Origin: Chitinophagaceae bacterium
GTDB lineage: Bacteria; Bacteroidota; Bacteroidia; Chitinophagales; Chitinophagaceae
Direction of reading: 5' to 3'
Assembly: GCA_016721085.1 (NCBI GenBank)
Contig: JADKJI010000010.1
Span: 1-64,000 of the forward strand
Length of the DNA: 64,000 nt
Part shown: piece by piece, positions 37,413-47,638 of the stretch
How the letters are laid out: each line of letters starts with the position of its first letter
Numbering within the stretch: the stretch's first letter is position 1
Notes under the pieces: generated by a model
Told to the model about the DNA's origin: nothing
Databases searched by the model: none
The model's input: only the letters and a program-made list of their open reading frames with translations
Program-made: the position numbers and the translations under genes

Positions 37413-39134
37413 TTAAAGATTTCCTTTCTTAAGTTCGCCAACTGCAAAATCGCAGGCCCTGGCGGTAAGGGCCATATAAGTCACCGATGGGTTCTGACAA
37501 GCAGAGGATGTCATACAAGCACCATCGGTATTGAACACGTTTTTCACTTCGTGCAACTGGTTCCATTTGTTCAAAACCGATGTCTTTGGATCATGTCCCA
37601 TCCGCGCCGTTCCCATTTCATGAATGCAAAGTCCTGGATACGCTTTATCGTCATTGAAGGTGTAGATGTCTTTAATTCCTCCTTTCTCTAACATTTCAGC
37701 CGCACTATTCATCATATCCTGACGCATTGCCATTTCATTTTCCCTGAATTCACAACTGATATCAAGCTGGGCTAATCCCCATTTATCCTTCTTCTCTTTA
37801 TGCAATGTCACCTTGTTTTCAGGATGTGGCAATTGTTCACCCCAACTTCCCAACCAAAAACCCCAGTCACCTGCTTCTGTAAGTCCCTCTTTAAATTCAG
37901 CACCTATTCCTCCATCATCACTTACTCTTCCTCTGGAAGCACCACCCTGATAGCCAAAACCACGTACGTAATCTTTACGTTGCGTTTTTTCATCAAGATT
38001 CCGGAAGCGGGGAACATAAATACCATTTGGCCTTCTGCCATATGTATACTGATCTTTAAAACCATCATATTTTCCACCCGCACCAACATGATAGTGATGA
38101 TCCATAAGATTCCTACCCAACTGGTCGCTTGCATTCCCCATACCATTCGGGAATACATCAGATATGGAATTCAACAATATTGATGTTGATCCTAAAGTAG
38201 AAGCATTCAGGAAGATGATTTTTGCAAAATATTCCTCCGTCTGCTTCGTCAATTCATCTATAATTCGAACACCTTTCGCTTTTTTCTTCTCCTTATCATA
38301 TATCACTTCCATAACTATGGAGTGTGGACGAAGAGTTAAGTTCCCGGTATTCATGGCAACTGGAAGTGTTGCGGAATTACTGCTGAAATAGCCTCCGAAT
38401 GGACAACCTCTATCGCACATATTCCTGAACTGACAGGGACCACGGCCATTCCATCCTCTCGTAAGATTGGCAACACGACCTATAATCATTCTTCTTCCAT
38501 CATTGAATCCAGATTGAATACCAGATGCAACATGTTTCTCCAAACAGTTCATTTCCATTGGAGGCAGAAAATCACCATCTGGTAATTGAGCCATCCCTTC
38601 CTTACTTCCGCTTATTCCTACAAACTTCTCTACATAACTATACCAGGGTGCTATGTCTTTATATCGTATTGGCCAATCAACACCATGTCCATCTTTAGCA
38701 TTAGCTTCGAAATCCAGATCACTCCAACGATAACATTGGCGTCCCCACATCAGTGAACGACCTCCAACATGATACCCTCTGATCCAATCATAAGGTTTTG
38801 ATTGTACATAAGGATGATCAAGGTCGTTTACAAAAAAGTGGCTATTCGATTCGTTACAAAAGCCCCTTATCTGAATATGTTGCTCTTCCTTTTTCTGTTT
38901 CGTATTCCAACCTCTATGCAATAATTCCCACGGCGCCATATTGGTAGTTGGATAATCAGTGATATGATCCACTTTTCTCCCCCTTTCCAATACCAAAGTC
39001 TTCAACCCTTTCTCACACAATTCTTTTGCTGCCCATCCACCACTGATACCACTACCCACTACAATAGCATCGTAGGTATTCTGTGATACCGATTTTGTGT
39101 TTAGCCGTACGGTGCTGGTAGTGTCTGATGGCAT
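37413..39134 (-). CDS. GMC oxidoreductase 1, FAD and [3Fe-4S]-type large subunit
   Basis: The protein has 573 residues. The FAD fold begins at about residue 21 (YDAIVVGSGISGGWAAKELC), with ERGR at the second strand. Near residues 232-242 CQFRNMCDRGC gives C-x5-C-x3-C, the spacing of the [3Fe-4S] ligands in FAD glucose dehydrogenases. The active-site motif is HEMGTARMG (about 505) and the C-terminal NPSVTYMALTARA carries the second catalytic Asn. There is no signal peptide, which fits hitchhiking with the small subunit next to it. It probably oxidises a sugar or glycoside hydroxyl, passing electrons to cytochrome c. It belongs to the same subgroup as copies 4 and 5. Confidence 0.92.
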   Translation of the reverse strand: MPSDTTSTVRLNTKSVSQNTYDAIVVGSGISGGWAAKELCEKGLKTLVLERGRKVDHITDYPTTNMAPWELLHRGWNTKQKKEEQHIQIRGFCNESNSHFFVNDLDHPYVQSKPYDWIRGYHVGGRSLMWGRQCYRWSDLDFEANAKDGHGVDWPIRYKDIAPWYSYVEKFVGISGSKEGMAQLPDGDFLPPMEMNCLEKHVASGIQSGFNDGRRMIIGRVANLTRGWNGRGPCQFRNMCDRGCPFGGYFSSNSATLPVAMNTGNLTLRPHSIVMEVIYDKEKKKAKGVRIIDELTKQTEEYFAKIIFLNASTLGSTSILLNSISDVFPNGMGNASDQLGRNLMDHHYHVGAGGKYDGFKDQYTYGRRPNGIYVPRFRNLDEKTQRKDYVRGFGYQGGASRGRVSDDGGIGAEFKEGLTEAGDWGFWLGSWGEQLPHPENKVTLHKEKKDKWGLAQLDISCEFRENEMAMRQDMMNSAAEMLEKGGIKDIYTFNDDKAYPGLCIHEMGTARMGHDPKTSVLNKWNQLHEVKNVFNTDGACMTSSACQNPSVTYMALTARACDFAVGELKKGNL

Positions 39135-39297
39135 GCGTTTAAATTAAAAATTCAAAAATCAAAAGTCAAAAAAGTTATATGTATTAAGTTGTAAGTAATA
39201 AGTGAAATACAACTGCTCATACCTTCCGGACTTTCGGTCTTCCCGACTTCCGGACCCTGTATTCATTTCCACATTTTCAAATCTTCAAATTCTCAAA
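39135..39297. repeat. repeated GMC intergenic spacer, copy 1
   Basis: Block order: AAAAATCAAAAGTCAAAAAAG, a GTAAGTAATAAGT stretch, CGGACTTTCGGTCTTCCCGA then CTTCCGGACC, TGTATTCATTTCCACATT and runs of CAAATT. The same order recurs before copies 3, 4 and 5 of the GMC genes. The inner TTCCGG / CCGGAC parts form small inverted repeats. Confidence 0.75.
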
Positions 39298-41030
39298 TTA
39301 CAAATTCCCTTTCTTCATCTCCCTCACCGCATAATCCACCGCTCTTGCCGTCAACGTCATATATAATATCGAAGGACTCTGGTTTCCTGTACTCGTCATA
39401 CAAGCACCATCGGTCACAAAAACATTCTTACAATGATGCAGTTGGTTCCATTCATTAAGCAGGGATGTTTTTGGATCTTTACCCATACGGCATCCGCCCA
39501 TTTCGTGGATATCCAAACCGGGAGCTTGTTTAGTATCTGCATGATCTATATTCTTCACTCCCGCTTTTGTAAGCATTTCTTCAGTTTGAGTGAAGAAATC
39601 TTTCAATAGCCTGTCGTCATTATCATCATAACCAACAGAAGTCACCAACTGTGGAATACCCCACTGGTCTTTCTCTGTTTTACTTAACCTCACATGATTG
39701 CTCTCCTTTGGTATAGTTTCCCCTTGCACATAAGCATATACATGCCAGGGACCGGCTTCTGTCATTGCTTCTTTATACGTAGCCCCTATTTGTTCCGGGC
39801 ATTGATCTCCATTTCCTCTTTGTCTATAAGCACCTGCGAAGGTTGTGAAACCACCAACAAAATCAGTATCCTGTTTTTTCAGATTACGGTAATTAGCGAT
39901 GATGGCATCTGTAGGATTTCTTCCATATGTATATCCATCTTCAAACCCATCGATGCTTCCATTCATCCATCCCCTGTAATTATGAAAACAAACATATTTC
40001 CCTAACAAACCTGAATCGTTTCCTAATCCATTTGGAAATCGATTGGATACCGAATTCATTAATACCAGATTGCTGTTTAATGCTGACGCATTTACAAAAA
40101 CTATTTTGGCAAAATAATCCGTCGTTGTTTTTGTAACTGCATCTATTATGCGAACACCAGTTGCTTTCCCTTTTTGTTCATCATATATAATCGAATGCAC
40201 AACAGAATTAGGCCTTATAGTAAGGTTGCCTGTTTTGGCCGCCCATGGCAAGGTGGATGAGTTAGAACTGAAGTAGCCTCCAAATGGACAACCTCTCATA
40301 CACAAGTTTCTTGCCTGACACTGTCCTCTTCCCTGATCAAGATGAACCTGAGTCGGTTGGGTAAGATGTGCCCATCTGGCGTGGACTAAATAACGGTTAC
40401 CATATTCTTTCAAAAAACTTTTCTTCAGATGTTGCTCAACACAATTCAATTCGAAAGGTGGAAGAAACTCACCATCAGGCATAGCATCAATTCCATCTTT
40501 GTTACCACAAACACCAATAAATTTTTCAACATGACTATACCACGGCGCCACATCAGCATATCTTATTGGCCAGTCGAACCCATAACCAAAGCGTTTGGGA
40601 CCAGTAAACTCATAATCACTCCATCTTTGTGTAGCTCTTCCCCAGGTGAGAGATTTACCTCCTACCTGATAGCCTCGAATCCAATCAAATGGTTTTTCCT
40701 GTATATAAGGATGATCTTTATCCTCTATAAAAAAGTGTTTATTATCTTCTCCATACCCAGCGGCTTTTGTAATCAACGGATTTTTCTGCCTCGTTTCCTG
40801 TGTTATATTACCCCTATGCGTTAATTCCATGGAGCTTTAGTAGCTGTGGGATAATCCTTGACATGCTCTACATGTCTCCCTCTTTCCAACACCAATGTCT
40901 TCAACCCTTTCTCACATAATTCCTTTGCCGCCCAACCACCGCTGATACCACTACCTATAACAATGGCATCATAGCTGTTCTGAGCTACGCCTTTTGTGTT
41001 TAGGTTGATGGTTGTAGTGTCTGTGGGCAT
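39298..41030 (-). CDS. GMC oxidoreductase 2, one frameshift
   Basis: About 577 residues are in two frames: 40821-41030 (SYDAIVIGSGISGGWAAKEL, ERGRHVEH) and 39298-40830. A one-base shift lies near 40830 (KAPWN then ELTHRGNITQ). The iron-sulfur motif is CQARNLCMRGC. The active-site motif is HEMGGCRMG, where copies 1, 4 and 5 have GTA; the C-terminal motif is NQSPSILYMTLTARA. It is closest to copy 3 (ATQRWS, GRGQCQAR, KDPKTSLLNEWNQLHHCKNV). The shift may be sequence error. Its substrate probably differs from that of copies 1, 4 and 5. Confidence 0.9.
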
Positions 41031-41189
41031 GATAATTCAAAATTTAAAAATCAAAAGTCAAAAAAGTAATACGTTTTAAGTTATAAGTAATAAGTTAAGT
41101 GCAACCGTTTAATTCTTCCGGCCTTTCGGTCTTTCCGACTTCCGGACTCAGTATTCATTCTCAAATTTTCAAATTACCAAATTTTCAAA
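41031..41189. repeat. repeated GMC intergenic spacer, copy 2
   Basis: The same blocks as in spacer 1 (AAAAATCAAAAGTCAAAAAAG, TTATAAGTAATAAGTTAAG, TTTCGGTCTTTCCGACTTCC, GTATTCATTCTCAAATTTTC) lie between GMC genes 3 and 2. Confidence 0.75.
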
Positions 41190-42926
41190 TTACAGGTTCC
41201 CCTTCTTCATCTCCCCCACTGCATAATCCACAGCTCTCGCCGTAAGCGCCATAAATGTCAAAGATGGATTCTGGTTACCCACGCTTGTCATACTCGCTCC
41301 ATCTGTTACAAATACATTCTCGCAGTGATGCATTTGGTTCCATTTATTGAGTAAGGATGTTTTGGGATCCTTGCCCATTCTAACACCCCCCATTTCATGA
41401 ATATCATTTCCTGGAACGCGGCCATTATCGAGAGCGTTTATGTTTTTGCATCCTGCTTTCTCAAGCATTTCAGAACCTTGTTCCAGGAAATCCTTCACCA
41501 TTTTATCATCATTATCAGAATAGCCAATGGAGGTTATGAGCAATGGAATACCCCAATCATCTTTCTGATCCTTACTTAGCCTTACATGATTTTTTTCCTG
41601 GGGAATTGTTTCACCCTGCATCATCATATATACATTCCACTGACCTGCTTCAGATATCTTGTTTTTATAATCTTCGCCTATTCCATCCATATCATACCCT
41701 TGCTGCCAGTTTGATCGACCTGCACTATAGTGAACCATATATCCCCTAAGAAAATCCATTTCCTGTTTATATACGTTCCTGAAATTCGGCATCATGGCTG
41801 CAGTTGGTTTCCTGCCGTAATCATACTTGTCTTCAAATCCTTCAATCGTTGCGTTTACATTTCCCCTGTATTCATGGAATGCGATATACTTTCCTAATAT
41901 ACCAGAGTCATTTCCCAGTCCATTTGGAAAACGATTGGATGTTGAATTAAGTAATATCAGATTCGAATTAAGACATGCAGCATTAAGGAAAATGACTTTT
42001 GCATAATATTCTGTAGCCTCCTTAGTATTGGCATCAATAACCCTTACACCAACAGCTTTCTGTTTCTTTTCATCATAAATGATGGAATGAACCACAGAGT
42101 GTGGACGTAAGGTCATATTACCAGTTTTCATTGCCCATGGAAGGGTAGAGGAGTTGGCGCTGAAATAGCCACCAAACGCACATCCCCTATGACAAATACT
42201 TCTTGCCTGGCATTGGCCTCTTCCCTGATCAAGATGTATCTGTTTTGGCTGCGTAAGATGAGCACAACGTCCTTGAATAACCGTACGACCTTTATACTGG
42301 CTGTTTATTTTTTCTGCAATATGTTTCTCTGGACAATTCATTTCCCAGGCCGGAAGAAATTCCCCATCTGGCAATGTTTCCAATCCGTCTTTATTTCCAC
42401 TGATACCTGCGAATATTTCTACGTGGCTATACCAAGGTGCAAGATCATTATAACCTATTGGCCATTCAACGGCATAGCCATCCCGAGCGGGACCTTCAAA
42501 TTCAAAACGGCTCCATCGCTGAGTTGCTCTTGCCCACATCAGTGATTTACCGCCAACCTGATATCCGCGTAACCAATCGAATGGCTTCTCCTGTATATAT
42601 GGATGCTCTTTATCTTTTACAAAGAACTGCTGTGAAGCTTCTTCGAATGCATAACATCTTGAAGCGATAGGGTTTTCCTTTTTTAATTCTGATGTAAGAT
42701 TATTCCGATGCTTGAAATCCCACGGATCCATCAAGGTTGTCGGATAATCCTTTTTATGTTCAACGTTTCTTCCTCTTTCCAACACTAATGTCTTCAGTCC
42801 CTTTTCACACAACTCCTTGGCGGCCCAGCCACCGCTCATTCCGCTACCTATTACAATAGCATCGAAGCTGTTCTGCTCGAGCCCTTTGGCATTGATGTTT
42901 ACTGATGATGTTGTATCTGAAGGCAT
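41190..42926 (-). CDS. GMC oxidoreductase 3
   Basis: The protein has 578 residues and is intact. FAD fold FDAIVIGSGMSGGWAAKELC; iron-sulfur motif CQARSICHRGC; active-site motif HEMGGVRMG; C-terminal NQNPSLTFMALTARA. It shares with copy 2 the signature WARATQRWSRFEFEGPARDG and the position of all motifs, so the two are recent paralogues. The Thr of the usual GMC H-x-x-G-T is Gly in both. It has no signal peptide and depends on the small subunit encoded at 36819 for export, if exported. Confidence 0.92.
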   Translation of the reverse strand: MPSDTTSSVNINAKGLEQNSFDAIVIGSGMSGGWAAKELCEKGLKTLVLERGRNVEHKKDYPTTLMDPWDFKHRNNLTSELKKENPIASRCYAFEEASQQFFVKDKEHPYIQEKPFDWLRGYQVGGKSLMWARATQRWSRFEFEGPARDGYAVEWPIGYNDLAPWYSHVEIFAGISGNKDGLETLPDGEFLPAWEMNCPEKHIAEKINSQYKGRTVIQGRCAHLTQPKQIHLDQGRGQCQARSICHRGCAFGGYFSANSSTLPWAMKTGNMTLRPHSVVHSIIYDEKKQKAVGVRVIDANTKEATEYYAKVIFLNAACLNSNLILLNSTSNRFPNGLGNDSGILGKYIAFHEYRGNVNATIEGFEDKYDYGRKPTAAMMPNFRNVYKQEMDFLRGYMVHYSAGRSNWQQGYDMDGIGEDYKNKISEAGQWNVYMMMQGETIPQEKNHVRLSKDQKDDWGIPLLITSIGYSDNDDKMVKDFLEQGSEMLEKAGCKNINALDNGRVPGNDIHEMGGVRMGKDPKTSLLNKWNQMHHCENVFVTDGASMTSVGNQNPSLTFMALTARAVDYAVGEMKKGNL

Positions 42927-43085
42927 CTGTTAAATTAAAAAGTCAAAAATCAAAAAAGTTATACGTTCTAAGTTTTACGTTATAAGTTTGGAACATCCCG
43001 CTCCACAAAAGCCACGGACTTTCGGTCTTCCCGACTTCCGGACCCTGTATTCATTTCCACATTTCCATATTTTCACATTTCCTCA
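42927..43085. repeat. repeated GMC intergenic spacer, copy 3
   Basis: The same blocks lie between GMC genes 4 and 3, with CGGACTTTCGGTCTTCCCGA and GACTTCCGGACCCTGTATTC identical to spacer 4. Confidence 0.75.
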
Positions 43086-44831
43086 TTACAGATTCCCCTT
43101 CTTCAACTCCCCCACCGCAAAATCCGCCGCTCTTGCTGTTAACGCCATATACGTAAGTGAAGGGTTAACACAAGCCGTTGATGCCATACAAGCTCCATCG
43201 GTTACGAACACATTCAATGCATCCCAAACTTGATTATGAGCATTGAGAACAGAAGTCTTTGGATCCTTACCCATACGAGCAGTTCCCATTTCGTGAATAC
43301 CCATTCCTAGTGCATAATCACGATCAACCCCTTTCACGTTTTTCACTCCTGCAGCTTCTAACATGGCTATTGCTTCATTCATCATATCTGGACGCATCTT
43401 CTTTTCATTCTCTTTTATTTCTGCATCGATAGCTAAAACAGGAAGCCCCCATTTATCTTTTTTTGTTGGGTCTAATGATATCTTATTCTCATGATAAGGC
43501 AATGTTTCGCCGAAACCTGTCATTCCGATTGTCCATGGTCCTGGTTCAGACAACGCTTCTTTCAAATCTGTTCCAATATTCAATTCGGCAATTTCCCGGC
43601 TCCATCCCTGGCGACTCGCAGCTCCCTGATAACCATATCCACGTAAGAAATTTCTTTTGTCGCCAAATAGATTTTGCCAGCGTGGAATATAAAAACCGGT
43701 GGGTCTTCTTCCATAATAATATTTATCATCAAACCCTTCGACAGTACCGGAAGCGCCTACACGAAAATGGTGGTCCATCAGGTTATGACCTAACTCGCCG
43801 CTGCTGCTTCCCAATCCACCCGCCCAAACATCGGTAGCAGAATTCATCAATATCCAGGTACTATTAAGTGCTGATGCATTCAGGAAAACTATTTTGGAAG
43901 TGTATACATAGGTCTTATTTGTTTCAGCATCCAAAACTTCCACACCAGTTACCTTCTTTGTATTCTTATCATACACCAGCTTGGTTACAATTGAGTTTAT
44001 GCGGAGTGTAAGGTTACCGGTAGCTTGTGCTGCTGGCAGTGTTGAAGACTGGGTGCTAAAATAGCCGCCGAAAGGACATCCGTTAGCGCATTTGTTCCTA
44101 TATTGACACAAATCCCTTCCAGGTAGTGGTTCTGTAATATTGGCAACCCTTCCAATAGTCAATAATCTTTTCCCATCAAAATGGGTTTTGATCTTAGCTG
44201 CAACATCTTCTTCTACACAGTTCAATGGCATAGGTCGCTGGAACTGTCCGTCTGGTAATTGAGGTATGCCATCTTTATTACCGCTGATACCAGCGAACTT
44301 CTCAACGTGGTCGTACCATGGGGCTATATCTTTATAACGGATTGGCCAATCCACACCAAAACCATCTTTAGCGTTTGCTTCAAAATCAAAATCGCTCCAT
44401 CTGTAACTCTGACGACCCCACATCAATGAACGGCCACCAACATGATATCCCCTGAACCAGTCAAAACGTTTTGTTTCAGTATAAGGACAATCCTTATCAC
44501 TAGCCCACCATTTAAGGTTCACTTCGTTTAAAGGATAATCCCTTTTCAATACCGGATAATCCTTTATCATCTGTTGTGTTCTTCCCCCTCTATGCGGATA
44601 CTCCCACGGGTTCTTATTTGTTTCGGCATAATCCGTCTTATGACGGATGTCGAAACCTCTTTCTAACATCAAAACCTTTAATCCTTTTTCCGTCAATTCT
44701 TTCGCAGCCCATCCGCCACTTATACCACTACCGATTACGATAGCATCAAAATGGTTCTCGTCAACTGCTTTGTTATTAATTCTAACTGTTGTAGTATCAG
44801 ACATATAAGAAATTAAAAAGTCAAAAATCAA
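43086..44831 (-). CDS. GMC oxidoreductase 4
   Basis: The protein reaches 581 residues; a start at ATG 44804 (MSDTTTVRINNKAVDENHFD) fits the paralogues better than the TAT-leading upstream start. FAD fold FDAIVIGSGISGGWAAKELT; iron-sulfur motif CQYRNKCANGC; active-site HEMGTARMG; C-terminal NPSLTYMALTARA. It shares WWASDKDCPYTETKRFDWFR and FSTQSSTLPAAQATGNLTLR with copy 5, so these two form a pair. Its likely role is oxidation of a sugar hydroxyl with electron transfer via the cluster to a cytochrome. Confidence 0.92.
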   Translation of the reverse strand: MIFDFLISYMSDTTTVRINNKAVDENHFDAIVIGSGISGGWAAKELTEKGLKVLMLERGFDIRHKTDYAETNKNPWEYPHRGGRTQQMIKDYPVLKRDYPLNEVNLKWWASDKDCPYTETKRFDWFRGYHVGGRSLMWGRQSYRWSDFDFEANAKDGFGVDWPIRYKDIAPWYDHVEKFAGISGNKDGIPQLPDGQFQRPMPLNCVEEDVAAKIKTHFDGKRLLTIGRVANITEPLPGRDLCQYRNKCANGCPFGGYFSTQSSTLPAAQATGNLTLRINSIVTKLVYDKNTKKVTGVEVLDAETNKTYVYTSKIVFLNASALNSTWILMNSATDVWAGGLGSSSGELGHNLMDHHFRVGASGTVEGFDDKYYYGRRPTGFYIPRWQNLFGDKRNFLRGYGYQGAASRQGWSREIAELNIGTDLKEALSEPGPWTIGMTGFGETLPYHENKISLDPTKKDKWGLPVLAIDAEIKENEKKMRPDMMNEAIAMLEAAGVKNVKGVDRDYALGMGIHEMGTARMGKDPKTSVLNAHNQVWDALNVFVTDGACMASTACVNPSLTYMALTARAADFAVGELKKGNL

Positions 44832-44963
44832 AAAAGTTATAAGTAGTAAGTTATTAGTAATAAGTTAGGAACAGCCCTCACAACAAACGCCACGGACTTT
44901 CGGTCTTCCCGACTTCCGGACCCTGTATTCATTTCCTCATTTCCACATTTTCACATTTCCTCA
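44832..44963. repeat. repeated GMC intergenic spacer, copy 4
   Basis: The same blocks as spacer 3 (CAAAAATCAAAAAAGTTATA, CTTTCGGTCTTCCCGACTTC, TATTCATTTCCTCATTTCCA) lie between GMC genes 5 and 4. Confidence 0.75.
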
Positions 44964-46640
44964 TTAAATGTTCCCCTTCTTCAACTCCTCCACCGCATAA
45001 TTCGCCGCTCTCGCCGTAAACGCCATGTAAGTCAATGATGGATTCTGACAAGCTGCAGAAGTCATGAATGAACCATCGGTTACGAATACATTCTGTGCAT
45101 CCCAAACCTGATTCCATTTGTTCAGTACAGATGTCTTTGGATCCTTACCCATACGCGCAGTTCCCATTTCATGGATACCACGACCGGGAGTACCATCACC
45201 ATCAAATGCCTGAACATTTTTCAATCCTGCCGCTTCAAGCATCTCCTGCGCATCATTCTTCATGTCTTTGCGCATCTTGAGCTCATTCTCTTTCAACTCA
45301 CAATCAAAGTCAAGTATATTCAATCCCCACTTATCTTTCTTGTCCTTATTAAGTGTCACTTTATTCTCGTGATATGGAAGAATTTCACCGAAACCGCCCA
45401 TACCGAAAGTCCAACCACCTGGTTCCAATAAAGCATCCTTATAGTCTCCTCCGATATTGAATTCAGCTATTTCTCTTCCCCAACCATCGCGACTTCCACC
45501 TCCCTGATAACCGAAGCCACGAACATAGTCGCGCTTATCACCAAAGAAGTTCCTGTAACGGGGTACATATACACCGTTCGCTCTTCTGCCAAACGTATAC
45601 TTATCATCATACCCTTCTGCATCACCGAAGGCATAAACACCAAGATGGTGATCCATTAAGTTATGACCCAATTCACCACTGCTACTTCCCAAACCATCGG
45701 GCCAGATATCAGTAGCTGAATTCATTAAGATCCAGGCAGAGTTCAATGTAGAGGCATTGAGGAAAATGACTTTTGCTTTATATACGTAGGTTTTGTTATC
45801 GTTTGCATCCAGCACTTCAACACCGGTTGCTTTTTTTGTATCCTTATCGTATAAGATTTTTGTAACTATACTCCAGGGACGTAATGTTAGGTTACCCGTA
45901 GCTGTTGCTGCTGGTAAAGTTGCAGATTGTGTGCTGAAGTAGCCACCAAAAGGACATCCAAACCAGCATTTATCACGATACATACATTGACGATCGTTAA
46001 GGGGAATGGTAGCATGCGCACAACGACCGATGATCATTTTACGCATTCCTTTATAATGCTCCTTGATACGGGCTGATACATCTTTTTCAACACAAGTCAT
46101 ATCCATTGCTGGCAAGAATTCACTGTCTGGCAGTTCAGGTAATCCTTCTTTAGAACCACTGATGCCAGCGAATTTCTCTACATAGCTATACCATTGCTCT
46201 AATTCTTTATAACGAACTGGCCAGTCAACACCGATACCTTCTTTTGCATTCTCTTCAAAATAAAGATCGCTCCAACGATAACTTTGGCGACCCCACAACA
46301 GTGATCTTCCTCCAACATGATAACCGCGGAACCAATCGAATCGTTTTGTTTCTGTATAAGGCGAATCCTTGTCGCTTGCCCACCAGTCGAGGTTTCTTTC
46401 ATTTAATGGATAATCCCTTTTCAACGCAGGATAGTTCTTGATCATTTCCTGCGTGCGACCTCCACGGTGTGGATGATCCCATGCTTCCTTATTGGCTTCC
46501 AGGTAGTCTGTCTTATGCTTGATATCCTTTCCACGCTCAAGCATTATAGTCTTAAGTCCTTTCTCACATAATTCTTTAGCGGCCCATCCGCCACTGATCC
46601 CAGATCCGATTACGATTGCGTCATAAACATTGTCAGCCAT
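44964..46640 (-). CDS. GMC oxidoreductase 5
   Basis: The protein has 558 residues; its N-terminus is shorter than the paralogues and starts directly at MADNVYDAIVIGSGISGGWA. Iron-sulfur motif CMYRDKCWFGC; active-site HEMGTARMG; C-terminal NPSLTYMAFTARA. It is first of the five genes in transcription order, 63 bases after the TIM-barrel gene at 46704. Because it alone lacks the extra MPSDTT-type leader and the long spacer upstream, it could be the founder of the tandem array. Confidence 0.92.
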   Translation of the reverse strand: MADNVYDAIVIGSGISGGWAAKELCEKGLKTIMLERGKDIKHKTDYLEANKEAWDHPHRGGRTQEMIKNYPALKRDYPLNERNLDWWASDKDSPYTETKRFDWFRGYHVGGRSLLWGRQSYRWSDLYFEENAKEGIGVDWPVRYKELEQWYSYVEKFAGISGSKEGLPELPDSEFLPAMDMTCVEKDVSARIKEHYKGMRKMIIGRCAHATIPLNDRQCMYRDKCWFGCPFGGYFSTQSATLPAATATGNLTLRPWSIVTKILYDKDTKKATGVEVLDANDNKTYVYKAKVIFLNASTLNSAWILMNSATDIWPDGLGSSSGELGHNLMDHHLGVYAFGDAEGYDDKYTFGRRANGVYVPRYRNFFGDKRDYVRGFGYQGGGSRDGWGREIAEFNIGGDYKDALLEPGGWTFGMGGFGEILPYHENKVTLNKDKKDKWGLNILDFDCELKENELKMRKDMKNDAQEMLEAAGLKNVQAFDGDGTPGRGIHEMGTARMGKDPKTSVLNKWNQVWDAQNVFVTDGSFMTSAACQNPSLTYMAFTARAANYAVEELKKGNI

Positions 46641-46703
46641 ATTTATTCGTTTAGTGGATTTACAAAAATTGAAATGGAAATATACCTTGTCACAAACAAT
46701 AGA

Positions 46704-47597
46704 TCAGATATCGCAAATTTTCACCGCTTTTGCAAGTGCTTCCAATTGTTCTTCTTTCTTTGATGAAGTGGGAATAAATTCCTGCGCTACATAGCCTGTA
46801 TAACCGAAATCATGTATTGCTTTCATTATTGCAGGGTAATAAAGCTCCTGGGTTTCATCGATCTCTCTTCTACCTGGAACACCTCCGGTATGGTAGTGAC
46901 CAATATATTCTTTGTTGGCACGAATAGTTCTGATCACATCGCCTTCATCGATCTGCATGTGATAGATATCGTAAAGCAACTTGAAATTGGGGGATCCTAC
47001 ACGTTTCACCAGTTCTACTCCCCACGATGTGCGGTCGCACTGATAATCCTTATGATCTACTTTACTATTTAATAGTTCCATTATGAGGGTTACGCCATTT
47101 TTCTCGGCCAGTCCTGCAATCTGTTTCAACCCATCGCTACAGTTTTTCCAACCAGTTTCGTCATCTATACCTCTTCTGCTTCCGCTGAAACAAATCAGGT
47201 TTTTATATCCCGCTGCTGCAACGAGAGGAATCATGTTTGTATAGTTAGTTATCAGCTGGGCATGGAATTTCGTATCGTTCCAGCCATCAACCAGATTTAT
47301 TTCAGCACCATTACACATGGTGGACTGTAGATCGTATTTTTTGAGCAATGGCCAATCTGCTGGGCCTACAAGGTCAATACCCACCAGGCCAATTTTTTTT
47401 GCTGCAACACAAAATTCTTCGAATGGAATACCTCCGTAACACCAACGGCAGGCAGAGTGGTTTATATTTCCTTTTAACATGTATGAAGAAGATGATTCAC
47501 CTGTGGCAAATGAGGAAAGGAAAGGCGCGGCGCCTAATGCTGCTGTGCCTGTTACCAGACTTTTCAGGGCATCTCGGCGAGATTGGTTGGTTGGCAT
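46704..47597 (-). CDS. Tat-exported hydroxypyruvate-isomerase-like TIM barrel protein
   Basis: The protein has 297 residues. A twin-arginine leader (NQSRRDALKSLVTGTAALGA) is followed by NHSACRWCYGGIPFEEFCVA, the usual start of the hydroxypyruvate isomerase-like group. Metal-site motifs are VTLIMELLNSKVDHKDYQCD, LLYDIYHMQIDEGDVI, IGHYHTGGVPGRREIDETQE and GYTGYVAQEFIP. Export together with the GMC enzymes suggests that it works on oxidised sugars outside the cytoplasm. It has its own possible promoter because a terminator (47639-47667) separates it from the MFS gene upstream. Confidence 0.88.
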   Translation of the reverse strand: MPTNQSRRDALKSLVTGTAALGAAPFLSSFATGESSSSYMLKGNINHSACRWCYGGIPFEEFCVAAKKIGLVGIDLVGPADWPLLKKYDLQSTMCNGAEINLVDGWNDTKFHAQLITNYTNMIPLVAAAGYKNLICFSGSRRGIDDETGWKNCSDGLKQIAGLAEKNGVTLIMELLNSKVDHKDYQCDRTSWGVELVKRVGSPNFKLLYDIYHMQIDEGDVIRTIRANKEYIGHYHTGGVPGRREIDETQELYYPAIMKAIHDFGYTGYVAQEFIPTSSKKEEQLEALAKAVKICDI

Positions 47598-47638
47598 TTG
47601 TTCTCGTTAGAAGTTGGAAGGTAATTTACTAAAAGAAA

